Part shown: piece by piece, positions 15,797-24,669 of the stretch
How positions within the stretch are numbered: the first letter of the stretch is position 1
How the letters are laid out: each line of letters opens with the position of its first letter
NCBI RefSeq assembly: GCF_900465315.1
Contig: NZ_UBIX01000010.1
DNA: 64,000 bases
Direction: 5' to 3' (one strand)
Origin: Asaia bogorensis_B
GTDB lineage: Bacteria; Pseudomonadota; Alphaproteobacteria; Acetobacterales; Acetobacteraceae
The notes under the pieces: model-generated
Told to the model about the DNA's origin: nothing
The model's input: only the letters and a program-made list of their open reading frames with translations
Database searches by the model: none
Translations under genes and position numbers: made by a program

Positions 15797-16860
15797 CCGT
15801 GATCAGGCTTCCCCACATTCAACGACACAAAGGGCGTGACGGTCGGATTCGGCTATATTTCAGGCATCCATTATTGCCTCGGCGGCCGCTACCTCCTCAG
15901 CATGACCCTTGCTTTCTCGCGGCCTATCAGGCGGCCCTTGCTCAAACAGCGGTCGAAAAAGAACCGCCACGCGCTCGGTCGGCCGGGACCTTCATTCGTC
16001 TCTGCGTTGATTGGCGTCAGTCGGCCGCATTCCTGGCGCTGCGTCCTGCGACACGCAAAACATATCATAACATCCTTAAGAGGATGGAAGCAGAGCCCTT
16101 CGCGGATGCGCAGTTAACTGACTTCGAAGCCAAACACATACGCGCAATATTGCGTCCACTTACGGATCGGCCCGCAATGTATAATCGCTGGCTGTCGTTA
16201 CTTGGCATTCTCTTTCGGTACGCGCTGGAGAACGAACAGATATCGGTCGATCCAATGTCCGGCATTCGTCGAGTAAAGGAGAGAGGGGAGGGCTCACGCA
16301 CCTGGTCCGAGGAAGAAATCGCACAATATGAGGCGTTCTGGCCGATCGGCTCCCGGCAACGGCTTGCGTTCGCGCTAATGCTCTACACCGGGCAGCGGCG
16401 ATCGGACGCGGTAAAGATGGGACCGAATGATATCTGGGATGGCTTCCTGGATGTTATTCAGCAAAAGACCGGCGCGCGGCTTTCGATCCCGATCCATCCA
16501 GCCCTAGCCGAGATCCTCGCGACAGAGCCATTGACGGGCGGGACTTACCTGCGGAACCAGGCCGGGCATCAGGCATCATCAAACGGACTCGGCAATCAGT
16601 TCCGGGCGTGGGCGGATGCGGCGGGAGTTTCGGGCGATCTTTCGGGCCATGGCTTGCGAAAAGCAGCTGCCCGGAGACTGGCTGAAGCAGGCTGTACGCC
16701 ACACCAGATAGCCGCCATCACGGGTCATAAAACCCTGTCGGAGATCGAGCGCTACACCCGCGCCGTTGACCAGAAAAAGCTGGCTGAAGAAGCTATGCAG
16801 CGTGTGGTAGTGCTCAAGCCTAGAGATAACCATCTTAAGACGGTGAATAAAAAAAGATAA
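15793..16860 (+). CDS. int: tyrosine recombinase / phage integrase
   Basis: 355 aa. The SAM-like arm-binding domain lies at about 65-160 and the catalytic domain at 170-335. The conserved residues can be placed: Arg202 in LYTGQRRSDAV, His286 and Arg289 in HGLRKAAARR, His312 in ITGHKTLSE, and nucleophile Tyr321 in IERYTRAV. It integrates and excises the prophage. The start overlaps the excisionase-like gene, so both are made from one message under operators O2/O3. The likely target is tRNA-Cys, 2 kb downstream. Confidence 0.93.
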   Translation: MTVIRLPHIQRHKGRDGRIRLYFRHPLLPRRPLPPQHDPCFLAAYQAALAQTAVEKEPPRARSAGTFIRLCVDWRQSAAFLALRPATRKTYHNILKRMEAEPFADAQLTDFEAKHIRAILRPLTDRPAMYNRWLSLLGILFRYALENEQISVDPMSGIRRVKERGEGSRTWSEEEIAQYEAFWPIGSRQRLAFALMLYTGQRRSDAVKMGPNDIWDGFLDVIQQKTGARLSIPIHPALAEILATEPLTGGTYLRNQAGHQASSNGLGNQFRAWADAAGVSGDLSGHGLRKAAARRLAEAGCTPHQIAAITGHKTLSEIERYTRAVDQKKLAEEAMQRVVVLKPRDNHLKTVNKKR

Positions 16861-16953
16861 CAGCCAAGCGCCCAAATGAGAGTCTATGAAATGAGGGATC
16901 AATCCTAACATCAACCAAAAGCATGCATATTAGTGCAGGGCCGATGAACTTTA

Positions 16954-17358
16954 CTATGGAGCATTCGAGGCTGCGTCTAGCTCCGCTTTGCGCTCTGATT
17001 TCTCCCAGAGGGCTAAGAAGTTAACGCTGGGCAGCAAAATAGGATCCATTCCCGCATTGAGCGTAAATGTTCCGAGAAAGGCCCTTAGGAAGGGATACGC
17101 GATAGTTGGACCATTCACGTATGGGTGAGGAGTCTTTTCAAGCTCTTGTATCGAAATACCGCTCACGGCGAACTCGGTTACGAAGGAAAGCGTAAGAGCC
17201 ATTCCTTCGCGCGATACCAGCGAAATGTCGATAGTAGTCGTGAAAGACATCTCGCTAAAGGACACGTTTAGATTTAGTTTGAGATTATCATCTCGTTTTT
17301 TAGTACTCTTTAGCGAGAGCTTTCCGACGTAGTTCTTTGTGACACGTAACTGCATCAT
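16954..17358 (-). CDS. SecB-like chaperone of a toxin-antitoxin-chaperone (TAC) system
   Basis: 134 aa from ATG 17358 (ATGATG; 17355 is the alternative), overlapping the antitoxin stop by ATGA. The fold signature is SecB-like: alternating beta strands (LKLNLNVSFSEMSFTTTIDI, REGMALTLSFVTEFAVSGIS) followed by TIAYPFLRAFLGTFTLNAG and the PILLPSVNFLALW end, which matches the conserved PPLLLxPINFxxLY region of SecB. A host SecB would not be expected inside a prophage beside a toxin. In TAC systems such chaperones hold and protect the antitoxin. The gene is AT-rich compared with the phage genes. Confidence 0.85.
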   Translation of the reverse strand: MMQLRVTKNYVGKLSLKSTKKRDDNLKLNLNVSFSEMSFTTTIDISLVSREGMALTLSFVTEFAVSGISIQELEKTPHPYVNGPTIAYPFLRAFLGTFTLNAGMDPILLPSVNFLALWEKSERKAELDAASNAP

Positions 17359-17663
17359 GCGGCGATGGCCAAGCTTTTGAAATTATCATTGATGTGGCTA
17401 GGGGAAACTAGATTCGCATTCGAGGTTTTGATCTCGTATGGCCTGACCGTCTCGATATCCGAGTTGTGCGCAATATTCTCAGCGGAAACGTAGGTGAAAC
17501 TTTCTGCCTCGTTGTGAACTGACAACGTGCTTACATTTAAATTGAAGAATTCAGAGCACGTAGGCCCGCCTAGGTTTTGTGATTCGATGCGTGCACGGAC
17601 ACACTCTTCACCTTCGCGGAGAATTTCAGCTCTGATCAGGTTCATTAAGTCTTTGTCATACAT
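17355..17663 (-). CDS. putative chaperone-dependent antitoxin
   Basis: 102 aa from ATG 17663, 52 nt after the toxin gene and coupled to the chaperone gene. I recognise no DNA-binding or known antitoxin domain. The N-terminal half is charged and helical (DLMNLIRAEILREGEECVRA), followed by a Ser/Asn-rich region (CSEFFNLNVSTLSVHNEAES). The C-terminal tail (SPSHINDNFKSLAIAA) is hydrophobic and unstructured-looking, as expected for a chaperone-addiction tail. The call is from operon position and size, so function is inferred. Confidence 0.6.
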   Translation of the reverse strand: MYDKDLMNLIRAEILREGEECVRARIESQNLGGPTCSEFFNLNVSTLSVHNEAESFTYVSAENIAHNSDIETVRPYEIKTSNANLVSPSHINDNFKSLAIAA

Positions 17664-17715
17664 ATCGAATTCTTTCTAAACGTTTGAGAGTTCAATTAAA
17701 CTCACCCGAAAACTC

Positions 17716-18300
17716 TCAATCTTCTGTTTCTAGCACGAAATTCTTGAATTTGATAGTGGCGGAGGGTTCGCTTGTGTAGTGCTGGTAAACGCACATTTGA
17801 TGACGCTCGCCGAAGCTGAAGGTTTCTCCTCGCTGCCAAGCTGATTTCGGATTCGGCTTCATAATTGGGAGCTTCCCTTCGCTCCGATTATCTCTCATAC
17901 GTACCGCAATATAAGGAAAAAAAGCAGTATTGCCCCGTCTTTTATCTAAAAGGTAGTAGAAGACTTCCGATACGCTGGCGTCTCTCTTCAATACTTCTGC
18001 TAAAACCATCGAAGCAGTCATGATCCACCGTTGCCCTTTCAGGGTGAGTAAATCTAGAAACTTTTCTTCAGGAAGAGTGATGTCAAATGCACACACAATC
18101 TTCTGTCTGCTCGGATGCCCGTATTTTGGACGGGGATTCCACTTATGTGCCCAGTAAGGCTCCTCTGTCCAAAAATAGTAACCCTGCCCTAGCCATTGAT
18201 CATTCTTGTGACTCAGAAATGGTACCTGCTTGGCCAAGGCACTTCTGTTTGGCGAGTCGAGGCAGGTGTGAAACCCTTCGATTTCGAAAATCTTAGTCAA
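17716..18300 (-). CDS. ADP-ribosyltransferase-like toxin of the TAC system
   Basis: 194 aa, reading from TTG at 18300 with GAGG 5 nt upstream; no ATG occurs before residue 94, so the weak start is real or the toxin is short. The N-terminal third has the layout of PARP-like/DUF3990-type ADP-ribosyltransferases: FHTC (His11), then WLGQGYYFWTEEPYWAHKW (Tyr41/42), then KIVCAFDITLPEEKFLDL. A late polar strand (RHQMCVYQHY) could supply the third catalytic position. The operon order toxin-antitoxin-SecB-like chaperone equals that of the anti-phage CmdTAC system, whose toxin ADP-ribosylates mRNA. The target here is not known. Confidence 0.7.
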   Translation of the reverse strand: MTKIFEIEGFHTCLDSPNRSALAKQVPFLSHKNDQWLGQGYYFWTEEPYWAHKWNPRPKYGHPSRQKIVCAFDITLPEEKFLDLLTLKGQRWIMTASMVLAEVLKRDASVSEVFYYLLDKRRGNTAFFPYIAVRMRDNRSEGKLPIMKPNPKSAWQRGETFSFGERHQMCVYQHYTSEPSATIKFKNFVLETED

Positions 18301-18834
18301 AAGCGCCTCAGTTTATCTCAGTCGTATGAACGATGTCTTTCAAAGGTTGCGCAAGCGCGCATCACATATTGAGCTTCTATCATCATTAGGCAAGAGGAGC
18401 GCACGTTATATCAGGTTTCATGTTGGAAAAGGTTGTTAAACGCGCCATAACATTTTGATATCGGCGTGGTTCGATAACATATCATTAATAATACCACGAA
18501 TTACGTCGTATCGTGGATGATGTTCCAGGTCTATTTTGAGTCCAGCGAAGTGCAGTTCGTTAGATATAGGGTAGAGGTACTGGATAGACCTATATAGGGT
18601 CGATTTGGATCAAGAGCCCGTGGCATGGGGTCACGTAAGGACAACTTACAGTGTACCCTCTGCGATTGATCACTCACTGACGACCACGCCCAATAAATTC
18701 CGCTGTTCCAGCGAAGTTAGGCCCTCGGAAGGGCACTAGTAGGAATTCTACGCTCGGCGAGGCTGTAAAATGCGAGCCTACCGTTTTGTAAAATTGTCCA
18801 AGAATGGCTGATTTCTGCGATTTTTCGAGAAATA
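18301..18834. other. AT-rich gene-free gap between TAC operon and tRNA-Cys
   Basis: No convincing coding frame or RNA gene is seen in 534 bp. It must hold the promoter of the TAC operon (minus strand, just right of 18300) and probably the integrase arm-type sites. One inverted repeat, ATACCACGA...TATCGTGGAT, lies at about 18490-18514. Confidence 0.5.
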
Positions 18835-18908
18835 TGGAGGTCCGGGCGGGAGTCGAACCCACGTAGGCGGATTTGCAGTCCGCTGCATAGCCATTCTGCC
18901 ACCGGACC
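18835..18908 (-). tRNA. tRNA-Cys(GCA), likely prophage attachment site
   Basis: On the minus strand the acceptor stem GGTCCGG pairs with CCGGACC. The anticodon loop is CTGCAAA (anticodon GCA), the T loop carries GGTTCGACTCC, the discriminator is U, and CCA is encoded at 18837-18835. The 3' end faces the prophage, which suits tyrosine-integrase insertion. Confidence 0.95.
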
Positions 18909-19099
18909 AGCTGGTGTGTGCGCTATATCCCTCGTCGCGCCGTGCGGGTCAAGAGGGTTTGGAAGCAATCTGCAAGAAATAAGAAGAAATTTCCGAATGC
19001 TTCGAGTTATGGCATAGGAGCGCTCAAGAGCACCTCAACACCAGCGTATGAATATGCCAGCACGTCGTTGCAGCGTTGCCGTCAATCGAAAGGGCATCC

Positions 19100-20569
19100 A
19101 TGAAAACGGATCAATTAAAAGCCTATACTTCGCTCAGTGTCGGTCTGATTGCAGTTTTGAACAGCACGACGGCGCTTGCGCAGACTTACGACGGCAAAGG
19201 CTCGCCCGAGTTCATTCCCCATACGCTGCAGGAAGCTCTGGCGACGGCATATCTCACCAACCCGACCTTGCGTCAGGAACGGGCAAGGCTGCGTGCGACA
19301 GATGAGCAGGTACCATCGGCGCTGGCAGGCTGGCGTCCCCAGATACGCGGGCAGGCTGGGCTAACGTACTACAAAGGGGCCAATATCTATGGCGCCCAGG
19401 GCCCAGAACCAGGATCGGATTTCGGGACGCCTGCCTATAGCCGGTCCTACTCGACCCCTGGATATCAGGGTGGTGTAACGCTCACAGAAAACATTTATAC
19501 AGGCGGCAAGACGACAGCCCAGACGCATCAGGCCGTCAATACTGTGATGGCTGAGCGCGCCCAGTTGATCGAGACCGAACAGCAGGTCTTTAATGATGTC
19601 GTAAACGTCTATCTCGGGGTGATCCGGGGCGAACAGCTTTTGCAGATCAACATCAATAACGAGCACGTCCTGGAGGAGCAGCTCAGGGCGACGCAGGATC
19701 GTTTCCAGCAGGGTGAAATCACGCGTACGGACGTGGCGCAGGCCCAGGCGGCCCTCGCAACAGCCAAAGCGACGCGTCAGCAAAGTGAAGGAACCCTGCG
19801 CGCGGCACAGGCGACTTACCAGCAGGTCGTTGGTGTTCCACCCGCGCCAAATCTGATAGCGCCTCAACCGCTTGCCCTCCCTGTAAAAGCAGAAAAGGAT
19901 GTCGTGGCCGAAGCCACACGCAATAATCCTCAGATCATCAACGCGCTCTTCGTTGAAGCGCAGCAGAAGGATAATTTCTCGGTCCAGATGTCGCAGATTC
20001 TCCCCAAGATCTCTGCAACTCTTGGATATTCCTACATCAAGAATCAGGGCTATGGGAAAATGGTCACTGATAACAAATATGGCATGATCAGTTTCGACGT
20101 CCCTATCTATCAAGGTGGCGCCGAATACGCGGCTGTACGTCAGGCCCGCCAGCAATACCTTGCCGCGCGCAGGGCGACCGAAATTGCCCGGCGTTCTGCA
20201 GCGCAGGACGCATCAGCCAACTGGCAGCAGTTTCGAGCCTATAATGATTCGATCACCAGTAACCGCACAGCCATTGCCGCCAACGTGATCGCTCTTGACG
20301 GTGTTGAGCGTCAGGCCATCGTCGGCACCAGTTCGACCCTTGAAGTCCTTCAGCAGCAGCAGACCCTTCTGCAGGCGCAGACGGCGCTTGTGCAGAATCT
20401 GGCAGGGCTGGTTCAGTCCTCTTATGCCGTGGCCGCAGCGATGGGGCGGCTGACAGCGGCTGATCTCAAGCTCGACGTGCCGATTTATGACGAAAAGGCC
20501 TATTACAAGGCCGTCAAGGATCGCTTGTGGGGCATCAACGACTATGCCGTGAGTCAGCCAGGGCGCTAA
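19100..20569 (+). CDS. TolC-family outer membrane channel protein
   Basis: 489 aa from ATG 19100. The signal peptide is MKTDQLKAYTSLSVGLIAV followed by a cleavage region near TTALAQ. The mature protein shows the TolC double repeat: LQEALATAYLTNPTLRQERA early in the first half, QDRFQQGEITRTDVAQAQAA as the periplasmic helix, and AAVRQARQQYLAARRATEIA and VGTSSTLEVLQQQQTLLQAQ in the second. It forms the outer membrane duct for type I secretion or RND efflux. No inner-membrane partner is adjacent. A 245-bp gap to valS holds no gene. Confidence 0.92.
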   Translation: MKTDQLKAYTSLSVGLIAVLNSTTALAQTYDGKGSPEFIPHTLQEALATAYLTNPTLRQERARLRATDEQVPSALAGWRPQIRGQAGLTYYKGANIYGAQGPEPGSDFGTPAYSRSYSTPGYQGGVTLTENIYTGGKTTAQTHQAVNTVMAERAQLIETEQQVFNDVVNVYLGVIRGEQLLQININNEHVLEEQLRATQDRFQQGEITRTDVAQAQAALATAKATRQQSEGTLRAAQATYQQVVGVPPAPNLIAPQPLALPVKAEKDVVAEATRNNPQIINALFVEAQQKDNFSVQMSQILPKISATLGYSYIKNQGYGKMVTDNKYGMISFDVPIYQGGAEYAAVRQARQQYLAARRATEIARRSAAQDASANWQQFRAYNDSITSNRTAIAANVIALDGVERQAIVGTSSTLEVLQQQQTLLQAQTALVQNLAGLVQSSYAVAAAMGRLTAADLKLDVPIYDEKAYYKAVKDRLWGINDYAVSQPGR

Positions 20570-20814
20570 ATCCGGGTCAACTTCATAAAATGGGTAATGC
20601 CTAACGGGTCGCCCCGGCGTTTATCGTCGGGGGTATCAATGAGTGCTCATCGTCGTAGTTTCACCGATCCGTCCCGAGCGAGACGATATGCCTGCCTGCG
20701 TGATGAGGGGTTTGGCGAGGCGTCGCGAAAACTGTAAAGTGCGGTCATTGGACGTTCGATTCATATCCGGCCCGTCAGGTCCCCGGGTATGGCCAGACAG
20801 GTGACAGGAAGACA

Positions 20815-23502
20815 ATGCTCGAAAAGACCTTTGACCCCGCGGCATGTGAAGCCCGCCTCTATGCCAAGTGGGAGGCAGAAGGTCTTTTTGCGGCGCATCC
20901 TGAAAAAGGGGGCGACGCCTTCTCGATCATGTTCCCGCCGCCGAATGTGACCGGTACCCTGCATTTCGGTCATGCGCTCGATTTCGTTCTTCAGGATATC
21001 CTGATCCGCTGGAAGCGCCTTGAGGGCTGCAATGTCCTCTGGCAGCCCGGCACAGATCACGCTGGCATCGCCACGCAGATGGTCGTCGAGCGCGTGCTCG
21101 ACAAGGAAGGCGTCAGCCGCAAGGAAATGGGGCGCGAGAAATTCCTTGAACGCGTCTGGGCCTGGAAAGAGCAATCCGGCGGCCAGATCATTAAGCAGTT
21201 GCGCACGCTCGGTGCTTCGGCCGACTGGGAGCGCGAGCGCTTTACCATGGATGAGGGCCTGTCACGCGCCGTTCGTGACGTCTTTGTCACCCTGCATCAG
21301 CAGGGCCTGATCTTCCGTGCCAAGCGTCTGGTTAACTGGGACCCGGCGTTCCGCTCTGCCATTTCCGATCTCGAGGTCGAGAACAAGGAGACCAAGGGCT
21401 CCATGTGGTATCTGCGCTACCCGGTCGAGGGTGGCGGGACCATTGTCGTGGGGACCACACGCCCCGAGACCATGCTTGGCGATACCGCCGTGGCCGTCCA
21501 TCCGGAAGACGAGCGTTATACTGCGCTGATCGGCAAGTTCGTGACGCTGCCGCTTACGGGCCGTCGCATTCCGATCGTGGCCGATACGTACTCCGATCCC
21601 GAGAAAGGGAGCGGTGCGGTCAAGATCACACCCGGACATGACTTCAACGATTTCGAGGTCGGCAAGCGGCATGATCTGCCCATGCCGAGCATCCTGGACG
21701 AGGCGGCAGCAATCTGGCTGGACGAAATCGCGTCCGAGCTGCAGGAGATCGAGGGGCTTTCCTCTATCGACTTCGTGCGGTCGCTCGAAGGGATGGACCG
21801 TCTCGAGGCGCGCAAGCGTATCGTGGAGGAACTGGAACGTCTCGAGCATATCGAGAAAATCGAGCCGCATACGCTTCAGGTGCCCTACGCCGAACGCGGC
21901 GGTGCCATTGTCGAGCCGCGCCTGACCGAGCAGTGGTATTGCGACGCGGCAACCCTTGCCCAGCCTGCCATCAAGGCGGTGGAGGAGGGGCGCATCCGCT
22001 TCGAGCCCCAGCAATGGGAGAACACCTATTTCGCGTGGATGCGTGACATCCAGCCCTGGTGTATCAGCCGTCAGCTCTGGTGGGGGCATCGTATCCCGGC
22101 GTGGTACGGCCCCGAGGGAAGCGTGTTTGTGGCACCTAGCGAGGAAGAGGCCCTTGCTCAGGCACGTGCGCAGTTCGGCGACGATGTCAGCCTGACACGC
22201 GATGAGGACGTGCTTGATACCTGGTTCAGCTCGGCGCTCTGGCCTTTCACAACGCTCGGCTGGCCAGACAAGACGGCGGAGCTCGCGCGTTATTATCCGA
22301 CAAGTGTGCTCGTCACCGGATTTGACATCATCTTCTTCTGGGTCGCCCGGATGATGATGATGGGTCTGCACTTCATGGATGACGTGCCATTCCGCACGGT
22401 CCTGATCCATGGTCTGGTGCGTGACGAGCGTGGCCAGAAGATGTCCAAGAGCAAGGGCAATGGCCTTGATCCGCTCGATCTCGTGGCCGAGTTCGGCGCA
22501 GATGCGACACGCATGGCAATCTGTGCCCTGACGGGGCCGGGACGCGATATCAAGTTCGGCCGCAAGCGCGTGGAAGATTACCGCACCTTCATCACCAAGA
22601 TCTGGAATGCAGCGCGCTTTTGCGAGATGAACGGCGTCAAGCCTGTGAGCGGCTTCGACCCGGCCAGCGTGCAGAGCGTGCTCGGGCGCTGGATCCTCGA
22701 TGAGGCATCGAAAGCCGTTGCGAGTGCCAAGGCAGCGCTCGACGCCTATCGTTTCGACGAGTTCGCTGGCACCTGCTACCGCTTCGTCTGGAACGTGTTC
22801 TGCGACTGGTTCCTTGAACTCGCGAAGCCTGCCTTTGCCGCCGAGAACACGCCGGAGCAGGATGAAATCCGTGCGGTCGCCGCCCATGTTCTCGGTACCA
22901 TCCTGCAAATGATGCATCCCGTCATCCCGTTCGTGACGGAAGAGCTCTGGCAATCCTTCGGCTTTGGAGGGAGCGTGGCACAGTCCGCCTGGCCGACGCT
23001 CGTTCCGCCGCCGGGAGCGGAAGTCGCGTCTCATGAGATAGATTGGGTGATCCGTCTGATCAGTGAGATTCGTACCCTGCGTTCGGAAATGAACATTCCG
23101 CCGGCGCAGATGGTGCCTGTGTTGCTGCGCGATGCCACCCCGGAAACGCTGGAACGTGCCGAGCGCTGGGCCACGGTGATCGGGCGCATGGCGCGCGTAA
23201 CGTCGGTCTCCGCTCTGGCGGGCGAGCCTCCCAAGGCAGCCGCGCTGACGGTAATCGATGAGGCAACACTCGTTCTTCCGCTGGAAGGACTTATCGATAT
23301 CGGGGCTGAAATCCAGCGCCTGGAAAAGGAAATCGATCGCCTCGCCAAGGAAATCGACAAGGTCGAGCGCAAGCTGGGCAATGCCGATTTCGTGGCACGT
23401 GCCAAGCCGGAGGTGGTCGAGGAGAATCGCGAGCGTCTGGCGAGTTTCACCCATGATCGCGAGCGCCTTCAGGCGGCGCTCGCACGGCTTGCCGGGGCCT
23501 GA
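20815..23502 (+). CDS. valS: valyl-tRNA synthetase
   Basis: 895 aa, normal for the family. Class I signatures are PPNVTGTLHFGHAL (HIGH box HFGH at 50-53) and GQKMSKSKGN (about 540-549). The editing domain has TTRPETMLGDTAVAVHPED. The C-terminal coiled arm (EIQRLEKEIDRLAKEIDKVE) is the valyl-specific tRNA-binding coil. It charges tRNA-Val. The start is preceded by AGGAAG. Two perfect 12-bp hairpins follow the stop (23512-23546 and 23548-23586) without T runs, probably acting as 3' end or processing structures. Confidence 0.97.
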   Translation: MLEKTFDPAACEARLYAKWEAEGLFAAHPEKGGDAFSIMFPPPNVTGTLHFGHALDFVLQDILIRWKRLEGCNVLWQPGTDHAGIATQMVVERVLDKEGVSRKEMGREKFLERVWAWKEQSGGQIIKQLRTLGASADWERERFTMDEGLSRAVRDVFVTLHQQGLIFRAKRLVNWDPAFRSAISDLEVENKETKGSMWYLRYPVEGGGTIVVGTTRPETMLGDTAVAVHPEDERYTALIGKFVTLPLTGRRIPIVADTYSDPEKGSGAVKITPGHDFNDFEVGKRHDLPMPSILDEAAAIWLDEIASELQEIEGLSSIDFVRSLEGMDRLEARKRIVEELERLEHIEKIEPHTLQVPYAERGGAIVEPRLTEQWYCDAATLAQPAIKAVEEGRIRFEPQQWENTYFAWMRDIQPWCISRQLWWGHRIPAWYGPEGSVFVAPSEEEALAQARAQFGDDVSLTRDEDVLDTWFSSALWPFTTLGWPDKTAELARYYPTSVLVTGFDIIFFWVARMMMMGLHFMDDVPFRTVLIHGLVRDERGQKMSKSKGNGLDPLDLVAEFGADATRMAICALTGPGRDIKFGRKRVEDYRTFITKIWNAARFCEMNGVKPVSGFDPASVQSVLGRWILDEASKAVASAKAALDAYRFDEFAGTCYRFVWNVFCDWFLELAKPAFAAENTPEQDEIRAVAAHVLGTILQMMHPVIPFVTEELWQSFGFGGSVAQSAWPTLVPPPGAEVASHEIDWVIRLISEIRTLRSEMNIPPAQMVPVLLRDATPETLERAERWATVIGRMARVTSVSALAGEPPKAAALTVIDEATLVLPLEGLIDIGAEIQRLEKEIDRLAKEIDKVERKLGNADFVARAKPEVVEENRERLASFTHDRERLQAALARLAGA

Positions 23503-23754
23503 TCTGTCAAGCATCACGCAGAGTAGCCGACGCGCTCTGCGTGATGACCCCCGCCTGTCCAACGTACCGTTCACGACAGGCGGGGGAGAATGATACCGTG
23601 TTACGGGAGGAACCCAATTCGGCTTCGCGCAGGCCCGCTCCCTCCAAAACCAAGCACGTTATGCGAGAGATTCGCAGTTGCGTGAGAATACTTCAGCGCA
23701 TAGAGCGAGATGGCTCCGCCCCTGTGGCGGCCTGATCATCCTGGGGGCGTACCC

Positions 23755-24534
23755 GTGCTGTCTTATCTCAAACGCCTCATATCGCGACGGATAAAACGGG
23801 GGACGTCACCTCGTAATGACGGCCCCGAGTTGCCGGAAATGATCTGTGCTATCCGTGAGGCGGCTCATCAGGGGCATGTTGCTGCTCAGGTTCAGTGGGG
23901 CGATATCCTGCTTGAGAGTATCTACCTTCCGTCAGACCCGGTCCGGGCGAGACAATGGTATGGTATCGCCGCCTCCTCAGGCTATGGCCCGGCTCATAAT
24001 ATGCTCGGGCGCTGCCATCATTTCGGCTGGGGTGGCCCGGTCGATTTGCCCGCAGCTGCGACACATTACGGAATCGCTGCCGCAAAGGGTGATCTCTGGG
24101 GCAACTACAACCTAGCAATCATGACCATGCGTGGCATCGGGATGCCCCCCGATCTGCCGCGCGCGCTCGCCCTGTTCCGCGTCGGGGCGGAAGCCGGTCA
24201 TCCCAAATCGATGAATCTTCTCGCCCGTTTCATCGAGGAGGGGTGGCACACACCGCGGGACCCCGCCACAGCGCTTGTCTGGTATCGCCGAGCGTCAGAA
24301 GCAGGAGATTATCGAGGGCAGCATAATTACGCGACGGCACTTCTCGCCCTTGGGAAACAGATGGAGGCGCTGGACTGGTGGGAGAAGGCGTTGGCCGACG
24401 CGACAACGGATGTCCTGCTTGCCATGCAGAAGAGGCTCCGCGCGCTGGATGACCCGCGTGCGCGCGACCTTCTGCCTCGTGTCCACACCAGACTGACGCT
24501 TCTCGGTGTAACGACGCTATCCGACGACGAATGA
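23755..24534 (+). CDS. Sel1-like (TPR-type) repeat protein
   Basis: 259 aa from GTG 23755, with GGGGG 7 nt upstream; ATG 23710 is an in-frame alternative. At least five Sel1-like repeats are visible: AAQVQWGDILLES...ARQWYGIAASSGYG, AHNMLGRCHHFGWG...ATHYGIAAAKGD, GNYNLAIMTMRGIG...ALALFRVGAEAGH, SMNLLARFIEEGW...ALVWYRRASEAGD and GQHNYATALLALG. The N-terminus is basic with no signal peptide. Such proteins are scaffolds; in Proteobacteria they often accompany TonB receptors, as here, where the receptor gene follows on the same strand. Confidence 0.82.
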   Translation: MLSYLKRLISRRIKRGTSPRNDGPELPEMICAIREAAHQGHVAAQVQWGDILLESIYLPSDPVRARQWYGIAASSGYGPAHNMLGRCHHFGWGGPVDLPAAATHYGIAAAKGDLWGNYNLAIMTMRGIGMPPDLPRALALFRVGAEAGHPKSMNLLARFIEEGWHTPRDPATALVWYRRASEAGDYRGQHNYATALLALGKQMEALDWWEKALADATTDVLLAMQKRLRALDDPRARDLLPRVHTRLTLLGVTTLSDDE

Positions 24535-24619
24535 CATGATGTGTCGCAGATAAGCAACACAAAGACATAAACGCGTATGATGCAATTGCGAGACGATTGC
24601 AGACGATAAAGCTGAAAGA

Positions 24620-24642
24620 TAGGAACCATTCTCAATTGGCGA
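24620..24642. promoter_or_regulatory. possible iron-responsive (Fur/Irr-type) box before TonB receptor
   Basis: GGAACCATTCTCAATTGG, about 30-50 nt before the receptor start, contains the ATTCTCA half typical of Fur-type sites in a loosely palindromic setting. The call is tentative, as the match to the consensus is partial. Confidence 0.3.
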
Positions 24643-24669
24643 GAGCGAATCCCGCCCCAGACAAGGAGA

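Larger units (their letters stand above)
1..18834. mobile_element. HK97-type prophage, right part (left end outside window)
   Basis: Contiguous phage modules run from tail tube (cut by the left edge) through head, terminase, replication and lysogeny genes to a tyrosine integrase at 15793-16860, followed by an AT-rich cargo operon. The 3' end of tRNA-Cys at 18835 faces the element, which is the usual geometry for integrase attachment in a tRNA gene, so the right boundary is inferred to lie in or next to the tRNA. The matching left att copy is not in the window. The boundary is inferred; the phage genes themselves are clear. Confidence 0.85.

Noticed and set aside
16954..17358. Host housekeeping secB
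   Set aside because: It lies in an AT-rich prophage segment in an overlapping operon with toxin and antitoxin-like genes, and is a diverged SecB-like protein.
21262..23574. 770-codon open frame on the minus strand opposite valS
   Set aside because: It is a codon-bias shadow in GC-rich DNA; the plus strand is unmistakable ValS and the antisense product has no family pattern.
23512..23586. Two perfect hairpins after valS as rho-independent terminators
   Set aside because: Neither is followed by a T run; kept only as a note in the valS entry.
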